From NCBI GenBank assembly GCA_963575745.1, contig CAUYUJ010014627.1, positions 720,841 through 745,840 of the forward strand: DNA of 25,000 nucleotides, given 5' to 3'. The DNA is from Prorocentrum cordatum. Lineage: Eukaryota > Sar > Dinophyceae > Prorocentrales > Prorocentraceae. The position numbers were made by a program, and so were the translations under genes. Of this stretch, positions 18,941 to 25,000 are shown piece by piece; within the stretch, counting starts at the first letter, position 1, and every line of letters begins with the position of its first letter. The notes beneath the pieces are model-generated. The model made no database searches. It saw only the letters and a program-made list of their open reading frames with translations, and was not told where the DNA came from.

Positions 18941-19314
18941 GCACGAGAGAGGGAGGGAGAAGGCGGCGAAATAGGAGAGGAAGGGAGAGGGAGGGGAGCA
19001 GCAGCAGACGACAGACGACAAGGAGAGAGAGAAGAAGAATAGGCGAGCGGGGAGGGCCATGCCCCAGATAGGCAACGCGCGACGCGCGCACCCAGCACTC
19101 CGCGCCAGGCGGCCAGGGAGGGAGGAGAGGGGAAGGAAGAGGGAAGGACGCGACGGACGAACGACGCGAACGGCGAACAAACGACGACACAGCAACGCGA
19201 CGGACGAACGACGCGAACGACGAACGAACGACGACCCAGCAGCAGAAGGAAGGAAGGAAGGAAGGAGGGAGGGGAAGGAGAGAGGAAAGAAAGAACGTAA
19301 GAAAGAAAAGTGGC
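18941..19314 (-). other. 3' region of LINE A with conserved GC-rich module
   Basis: Pyrimidine-rich in LINE sense. The module at 19,061-19,122 aligns with 21,301-21,362 (sharing GGCAACGC, GCGCGCACCC and GGCGGCCAGGGAGGG on the + strand) and more loosely with 24,081-24,142. Nearby, GCGACGGACGAACGACGCGA at 19,150 is repeated at 19,197. The position right after the ORF2 tail suggests a 3' UTR. Confidence 0.65.
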
Positions 19315-20990
19315 GGACGCCACTCGCGGCAGCCGCGAAGCGGGTGAAAAGCCTGAGAAAGCCGGAATGAAAAGATAGCAGCCAATCTTCACAATGAGGA
19401 GCCCGATCACGGAGGAGGCATTGCAGTCTGGATTGAAACTCGGCGACAGAAAAAGCACTCACAACGTGATCCGGAAGCAAGTCATAGATCCGGACAGCAC
19501 CAAGAGGTGAGTGCAGGATGAAGTCAGGAGCTCGGAAGGCCACTGGTCCCACCAAATGGCGAAAATGACACCTAGGAGCTCGACCTGCCGGAAACTGAGA
19601 ATCAACGCGGAAGAACCCAAAGAAACATTGCGGCCCGAAGCCGAGGGCGGAACGATGCATAACGCCCAAGATAGCTATGTCCCTCGTTGTGCTGAGGGGT
19701 GCTATATTAAACTGCATGAAAGCGTCATGTGGACGAATACCCAAGCTGCGACGTAGTCGCGTTGGTACCATATCCAATGGCTCAAGAACGCTCGCTGCTG
19801 CATGGTTAATGGCACATGCTCGGTATTCGACTAAGGGCAACACATGAACCTTAAACAATCCCACTAAATCTGCGTCGGTGCGGTAGCGACAAGTACGAAT
19901 TAAACTGCACGTTGCCACGAGCACGCACTAACGCAAGAGCCCAACGCACCGCGCATGAAGAGTTCGGGGTCAAACATAATGCCCAAGATTCTGACGCTGT
20001 CTCCAACAGGAGCGGCTCTCGAGAGAACGTGAAAACTTTCTTTACAGCTATCGAAAACATGCGATTCGCCCGCCCCCACTCGCGCATACAAGATCGGTAC
20101 TGAATCAGAAAGCCCCGTGCTTCGCTGTTGGTGGCAAAGGGCGGGAGTCCGCAGAAATCACGTGAATCGTCGGCACAGACCACCTCGTCGAAACCAACCC
20201 CTCTGATAGCTGCGCACGCGTCTGAAAAGAATGTGCTCCACAAAGGAGGCCCCACGCAGTGTCTTGATACACCATGTCCCTCATAGCAAAAGGATGCGAT
20301 TTCTGCCCGCTCACCACGACGCCGCGGATCTTTCCCGGAGTCAGCTGGAGACGAAGGAAAGAAGGGGAGCATGGGGCACTGAAAGACCAGCAATCTGTCT
20401 GAATCTACATTGTCAGAGGCTCGAGACACGGCAGAGAACAGCAAAGTGCCACGCGGAATCCAAAGCGAAAAGACAACAGCCATGATAAAACGAAAATCAG
20501 ATAGCGTCTCGGGCACCATGCCCCTGACGATAAGCGAACTGAGAAGGACCGAAGGCCCCCGCGCGCTCCAAATGGAGAACGAACATTTTCCCGACAAACC
20601 GCTCCACGACTTTCGACAACTGCGCATTTGAATGAATGCCGCGGTACTTGTCTGGACTCACGACAACCCGTTTTTGGCGCAGAGAGCAGAGCCACTGCGC
20701 GCGCCAGCATTCTGGCCATCGGGACTGCTCCACAATCCGTCTGGCCAGTAACTGGAAGGGCGAATTCCGCAACACAGAACTTGAGCACTCTAGCTGAAGA
20801 AGGCCCAGACCGGCGCCACTATCTACCCGGAGGCTGCTGAGGATCTCCCCGGCATCAAGGATTCCCAAACGCAAGCAATTGTTCTCTCCAGGGCTTGCCA
20901 GAATTCCAGATACGTTGCTAAAGACAGCTGCCCTCCGGCCGCACGTGGGGAAAGCTCAGTGGTCTTGAAACTCTGCTGAAAATAAAGTCA
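19315..20990 (-). mobile_element. LINE fragment A: longest RT/ORF2 remnant (- strand)
   Basis: In LINE sense: NAQLSKVVERFVGK and FGPSQFAYRQGHGARDAI (frame 20,874-20,497); then GPPLWSTFFSDACAAI, GFDEVVCADD (nt 20,177-20,166 for CADD, the F/YxDD-type catalytic box of motif C) and CMREWGRANRM (frame 20,627-19,851); then LVGLFKVHVLPLVEYRA, NIAPLSTTRDIAILG and VRIYDLLPDHVVSAF (frame 19,924-19,315). An intact LINE ORF2 would encode endonuclease plus reverse transcriptase; only RT and the downstream tail are recognisable. FKTTELSPRA and YLEFWQALERTIACVWES just upstream (about 20,990-20,880) may belong to the same ORF. At least three frameshifts make it a dead copy. Confidence 0.85.
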
Positions 20991-21169
20991 AAAACACGCC
21001 ACCAGGCTTTCGAGCCTCGGCGGAGACTGTGCTTTAGACCCATGCGCTCCGCGTGCGCTGCGCGAGCTTTTTTTTTCTATCTATGCAATTTCTCTCGCCG
21101 CATCCGCGCTCAGGCAAGCAGGTTCGGAAGAAGACTTAAAAACTATATGCGTCGGTCGCTCGACAACAA
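20991..21169. other. No gene recognised between LINE A and LINE B regions
   Basis: Short unassigned sequence with a T9 run near 21,070. It could be the far end of the LINE B 3' region or the pre-insertion site. Confidence 0.4.
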
Positions 21170-21539
21170 TTGCGCGCGAGAAAAAAGGAAGAGGGAGGGA
21201 ACAGGGAGGGGAAGGAGGAGGGGGGAGATGAGGGGCAACAGCAGGAGGAACGACGGGGAGAGGAGGAGGGGAAGGACCGATGGGGGGGGGGGGGGGGAGC
21301 AGAACCCAGACAGGCAACGCAGCGCGCGCACCCCGCGCCCCGCGCAGGGCGGCCAGGGAGGGGGAGAAAGGGGAGGAGGCGACAAGACGACGAACGGACG
21401 AAGGACACGGCGGGACACGACAGCAGCACGACCCGACGAGGGAGACGGAGAGGAGGGAGGAGGAGCAGGGAAAGAGGAAGGAAGAGGAAGGGACAGGGAC
21501 AAAAAATATAACAAAACTACCCACGCAAACTTCGGAACC
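21170..21539 (-). other. 3' region of LINE B with conserved GC-rich module
   Basis: Purine-rich on the + strand, so pyrimidine-rich in LINE sense, with a G16 run at 21,282-21,297. The module at 21,301-21,362 is the best match to 19,061-19,122. CGACAGCAGCACGAC near 21,418 parallels CCAGCAGCAGAAG near 19,236. Confidence 0.65.
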
Positions 21540-22350
21540 CACGGGAAGGGTGAAAGGCGAGCGGCAGCCGGGGTGAGAAAAGATCCGGCCAGTCTTCGGT
21601 GCGACGGGCACGGGGTGGGATTGAAAATCGCAGACGCTCTGTGCGCAGACTACAAAGTCAGGAAGCGAAATATAGACCCGCGTTGGAGTGCAGCAGGTAG
21701 TCAGGGGCGGCGTGGCGCCTGCGGCGCCTCGGAGCTCTCGCCGGCACGGCACCAGTGTCGAAATCGAAACACTCTCGAAAACAAAAGAATCCGTAACCCA
21801 GAACCGCGCGATGAAGTACCCCGAGAACGCTGGTGTCCCGGCGAATGGACAAAGGTGCAAGGTCGAAGTAAAACAGAGCGTCCTTAGACGAAATGTTCAC
21901 CGACCGTACGACACGCGTTAAAACCATCGAGTGGGGCGAATACAGAAGAGGAGGCACGGTAAATTGCGGTCGTACAAGACTCTAAGTAATATAACACGCG
22001 TGTTTGAAAAAAAACCGACAAGTTCAGCGTCGGCATGAAATCGTCGCGCACAAAAAAACGTCTACACTTTCCACGAACAAGCGGCCACGCAACCGTCGAT
22101 AACGTCATACATCAGTAACTTGGGGTCGAAGGGAATACCGAATATCTTAAACTTATCGCCTAGGCCGTGTGCGAGAACGTACATGCAGGCTCTCTTTTCT
22201 TGAGTCAAACTGCGCGCGGTTGGCTCTGCCCCAACCATGGAGCGAACCTTGGCATTTATGAACAATGTCCAAACATCTCTCGTCAACGACTGCTGCCTCA
22301 AGAGGGCCACATGCATTAAAATCGTCAACACATTTACCTTTTTTCTTCTA
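21540..22350 (-). mobile_element. LINE fragment B: RT from the catalytic box to the tail (- strand)
   Basis: It starts at the RT motif C position, reading KCVDDFNACGPLEAAVV (VDD at 22,329-22,321), then SLHGWGRANRA. A frameshift leads to GDKFKIFGIPFDPKLLMYDV (frame 22,331-22,062), then FDLAPLSIRRDTSVLGVLHR (frame 21,957-21,658) and YISLPDFVVCAQSVCDFQ. The order of motifs equals that of LINE A and C. The usual Ala before the two Asp residues reads Val here. Truncation exactly at this box means it lacks most of the RT. It is broken by several frameshifts. Confidence 0.8.
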
Positions 22351-22532
22351 AACGACCTCTGAACAGCAGTGTGCCTTCACCATTTTCAGTCAACTCCGGA
22401 AACAGATCGGGTTAAAAGCACAGCCGAACTCGACACCGCCATAAGCACGGCGCACGAGGGAAAGCTCAGAGTAAGAAGACGGGGAAGGGGAAGGAGAGAG
22501 GGAGGGGGGGAAGGGAGGAGGGAGGAGGGACG
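22351..22532 (-). other. Presumed 3' region of LINE C
   Basis: A purine-rich + strand patch (22,470-22,540) follows the LINE C tail directly, as in copies A and B. The GC-rich module is not recognisable here; the insertion point of LINE B's start may have removed it. Confidence 0.4.
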
Positions 22533-23340
22533 CTACCCACGCGGAGGGCACCAGCCTCGGCACTGCCGCAGTGGATGGTGCGCGAGAAGAGCACGCGGAG
22601 AGAGAAGCAGGCGCCAGTCCTCCTGATGCGGCGCATAATTACGCAACAGCGTTGCGAGCAAGTGTTGAAAATCGCGCACGCTGGTGGAAACCACCACGCT
22701 GTCGGGCAGTAAATTGTACATTCGGGTCATTCCCACTGCGGACTGCAACAAGATATCTGGCGATTGGAAACATGGCTCTTCCCGGTGCAAGCGGTGACGA
22801 TAGGGGGCACGAAGGAGGGAGCAAGGAGGGGCGGGGCGAAAAAAAAACGATGGAGCTGAGGAGGGCCGAGACCGAGCGCACTGCGGTGCACGACGCCAAG
22901 CATGGCGAAGTCACGACGGACAGACAGTGGAGCTAAGTTAAAATAGCGGACTCCGTCCAGCTCCGAGATCTGCCGAGACCTCAGGAAGCGCGTTTGTACC
23001 GCGTCAAGGAGGAAAAGGGAGCAAGAGGAGGAGCGGGCGACCGCCGGGGCGCGGTGCTCTATGTAGCTGAGGACGCGTGCGCTTGCACAGCCCAACTAAT
23101 TCGCTGACTGTGCGATAACGGCGAGAACGCAACATGGAATGGATACGGCAACTTGTTTCCTGGACACACTCGCTGATGGCCTCGTCCATTAGTAGCTGTG
23201 TGTCAAAACGGATGCCGAGAAACTTAAAATTTGAGCCTACGGGAGTCCGTCTCGACAAAACGTGCGCGCTTTCTTTCGATGGGTGGAAAAGGACACGATT
23301 CGCGGCTCCCCATCGGCAAATCTCGAGGTAATGAATATCT
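22533..23340 (-). mobile_element. LINE fragment C: RT downstream part and tail (- strand)
   Basis: YLEICRWGAANRVLFHPSKE and SNFKFLGIRFDTQLLMDEAI (frame to about 23,338; a stop lies just upstream) correspond to the WGRANR and FK-LG-FD segments of the family. Then come NLAPLSVRRDFAMLGVVHRS (frame 23,095-22,727) and SPDILLQSAVGMTRMYNLLP, DFQHLLATLLRNYAPHQEDW (frame 22,790-22,533). The RT catalytic box is missing, so it is 5'-truncated. Two frameshifts separate the three readable segments. Confidence 0.85.
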
Positions 23341-23820
23341 CGCTAAAATAGCCAAATACGAATACTCTCTCGGACCCTACTCTGACAAAGCACTGAATTC
23401 GGATATCGAACTACTCTAGACTGGCCGTTCTAATACTATACCTCCGATTGCTGTGACAATGACTTTTATGAACTCGAACTAGACAGAAGATAACAACATC
23501 TCTAAACAAAAAAAATAAATCTGAACCACATCTAAAATCTTAATATACTGCGACTTAACGCTTCTCATGATACCCGTTCGAACGATGTGAAAATCAACGT
23601 TCTATCTCATCTGGAACTCGACTTGAGTCACGAAACTGCGTTAAGAAACACACATAACATTACGTGCACTGATTTTTTTCTCGATCCGACCTTTGCAGCG
23701 CAGTTATCTTCACCTAGTCGCATAGAAATAAAAGGTTGCATCCAGGGTGGGAAAAAAAAGCTGCCCCCAACGGGGCCACCGAAACCTCCTCGACAGGCCG
23801 GCGGGGAAACCGCAGAAGGA
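23341..23820. other. No gene recognised; AT-richer spacer
   Basis: Lower GC than the flanks. Short frames only. A - strand segment with SRKKSVHVML vaguely resembles the LINE KESxHVLS motif, but its neighbours do not follow the family, so I do not call it. Confidence 0.45.
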
Positions 23821-23881
23821 CTGGGAAGAGAAAAAAACAGAAGAGCAAGAGAGAGACAAGAAAAGAAAAAGGGAGAGAGAT

Positions 23882-23970
<89 letters not shown>
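23821..23970. repeat. (GA)n followed by A49 run
   Basis: GA-rich sequence, then GA dinucleotides at about 23,887-23,922, then about 49 uninterrupted A. It is purine-only on the + strand for over 100 nt. Long runs of this kind are prone to assembly length error. Confidence 0.9.
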
Positions 23971-23972
<2 letters not shown>

Positions 23973-24080
23973 AATAAGAGGAAGGAAAGAAAAGAACAAG
24001 ATCAGAGGAAGCAGGCAGCAACGAGAAACAACACAAAGGGACAAAAAAAAGGAGGGAGAAGAGGGGAGAAGGGAGAGAAG

Positions 24081-24230
24081 GCCACCTAACACGGCGACCC
24101 CGCAGCGCGCGCGCCCTGCGCTCCACGCAGGCGACCAAAGGAAGCGGAAAGAGGAGCGGCAGGAGGCAGAAGAACGACGAGGGACGGCAGCAGCAAACAA
24201 CGAATGGAACGAGAAACGGAAAAAGGATAC
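24081..24230 (-). other. Orphan copy of the LINE 3' module
   Basis: 24,081-24,142 shares CGCAGCGCGCGC and the spaced CACGCAGGCGACCA-type end with the modules of LINE A and B. GACGGCAGCAGCAAAC follows near 24,183, in the same relative place as in the other two. No ORF2 sequence of the family is recognisable on its upstream side, so it may be a very short LINE remnant. Confidence 0.5.
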
Positions 24231-24238
24231 AATGGGGG

Positions 24239-24281
<43 letters not shown>
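24239..24281. repeat. A43 homopolymer
   Basis: About 43 consecutive A preceded by GGGG. Together with the A49 run it brackets the orphan module. Confidence 0.9.
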
Positions 24282-24283
<2 letters not shown>

Positions 24284-24679
24284 AGAACGAACCAAAACGA
24301 TAAGGGAAATGCAAAAAAAATAAACAAGAACGGGAACGAGGAAGAACGAAAACGATAGAAAAGAAGAGAAAGAGACGCAGGAAAAAAAATGTTCGCGGCT
24401 CTCTCAAGAAAAACGGCCTGCACAGAACAGAGGCCATCAGGCCGCCGGGCGCCAGTTCCGAAAACAGCGCACTTCGAAACCTGACCTGCAGCATGACTGT
24501 TCGAATCTGAGGCGCGTGTGTGCTCACATAGACGCCGTTTATTGCAATAGTTCTTTGGGGAATCCCGATCGCGGTGCCGATTTTTTTACTCCGGTACTTT
24601 TCATGCACAAACATGTCTGAATTCGAATCCCAGTCGTGTAAGCCTTGGTTAATTGGTAATGCATTGAAACCGTCTCTGC
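24282..24679. other. No gene recognised before LINE G
   Basis: A-rich sequence to about 24,400, then mixed composition. It could hold the decayed 5' part of LINE G (+ strand), but I see no motif. Confidence 0.4.
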
Positions 24680-25000
24680 AAAAACGGAGACAGCCGAGAG
24701 CGATGGATTCCCATCCGCTGCGCTTTGCAGTGCTGTGTCATTGAAATGTTGAAACAACATTGCGATTGCATTTATTCGAAGACTCGTTCTCTGCATTAGA
24801 ACTTCTACTTCAATTCGCGTACAGTGCGGGCCCGAAATGCGACATCTCATTTCCTTCGCATGGCGCTTTTTCTCATCTCTAGCGGCTGCTGCATAGCATT
24901 GTATTGTTTAGATCTGACTAGCACCTTGGACAAAATGAAATTCGAACGACGTTTGTCGAAATTGCGTGCTTTGGGTTTCTGGCGATCGTACGTACAATCT
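24680..25000 (+). mobile_element. LINE fragment G: RT N-terminal and motif A region, cut by window edge (+ strand)
   Basis: GIPIRCALQCCVIEMLK (about 24,705-24,755) resembles the family's GIHLxxQLSKVVERML. Then LLLQFAYSAG (about 24,804-24,833) matches QFAY. After a frameshift, RARNATSHFLRMALFL and GCCIALYCLDLTSTLDKM (about 24,890-24,945) match ARDA and the IALYCSDVSGAFD-type motif A, which carries the first catalytic Asp. The last roughly 160 nt are open in one frame and run off the window. With motif A present and reading rightwards, the rest of the RT is expected beyond 25,000. Confidence 0.75.

Noticed and set aside
23640-23710. Possible LINE KESxHVLS motif (SRKKSVHVML) on the - strand
   Set aside because: The segments that should follow it in the family (FKxLGxxFD and so on) are absent, so a chance match is more likely.
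23628-24614. 328-residue - strand frame rich in Phe, Ser and Leu
   Set aside because: It is mostly translation of poly-A, GA and purine tracts; only the short GC-rich module inside has support, as a non-coding repeat.

Overview
The window looks like non-genic nuclear DNA of a eukaryote with a very large, repeat-choked genome; a dinoflagellate is my best guess. The reasons are several decayed LINE-type reverse transcriptases whose motif order (QFAY..GRGARDA, xxADD, W-G-x-AN-R, NxAPLxxRRDxAxLG, YxLLPDxVV) I recall from dinoflagellate LINE ORF2 proteins, long GC-rich satellites and microsatellites, and no recognisable intact host gene, tRNA, rRNA or spliced leader. The taxonomic call is inference; nothing in the window proves it.

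Layout. 1-8,560 is almost wholly tandem repeat: a 79-bp repeat, GGA/CAG tracts, a roughly 70-bp unit with poly-G runs, TCC and CAT tracts, and a 77-bp GC-rich satellite in three arrays (484-712, 2,455-2,585 and the main 3,181-7,917 array of about 60 units). The 77-bp unit can fold into a hairpin. The main array carries a higher-order repeat of about 1,250 bp, and later copies have lost whole 77-bp units. The second and third arrays each end at an identical 39-nt junction into a TATGG pentamer tract and then a related purine-rich spacer, so the composite block was duplicated. A CAA tract closes this part.

8,560-13,300 holds no gene I can support. It contains two inverted copies of a roughly 180-bp element with terminal inverted repeats and probable 5-6 bp target-site duplications (MITE-like; 9,199-9,376 and 10,438-10,618), a 40-bp sequence repeated exactly 400 bp apart, and clusters of an 11-nt palindromic motif.

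13,300-25,000 is a graveyard of retroelements. Fragments of one LINE family lie on the + strand (13,305-13,665; 18,190-18,440; 24,680 to the right edge) and on the - strand (19,315-20,990; 21,540-22,350; 22,533-23,340). All are broken by frameshifts and stops. A conserved GC-rich module about 60 bp long lies downstream of two - strand copies and occurs once more without a recognisable coding region, which suggests a defined 3' UTR element of this family. Between them, on the - strand (18,010 to 14,918), lies a long broken reading frame: coiled coil, proline-rich linker, globular domain, Cys/His cluster, and a membrane-spanning segment near the C-terminus. Its architecture suggests a Gag-like protein of an unknown retroelement or a decayed host gene; I do not recognise it. 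A 223-nt uninterrupted AGT tract and two palindromes sit just downstream of it.

No genes here work together as a pathway. The window records satellite expansion, segmental duplication, and LINE and MITE insertion.
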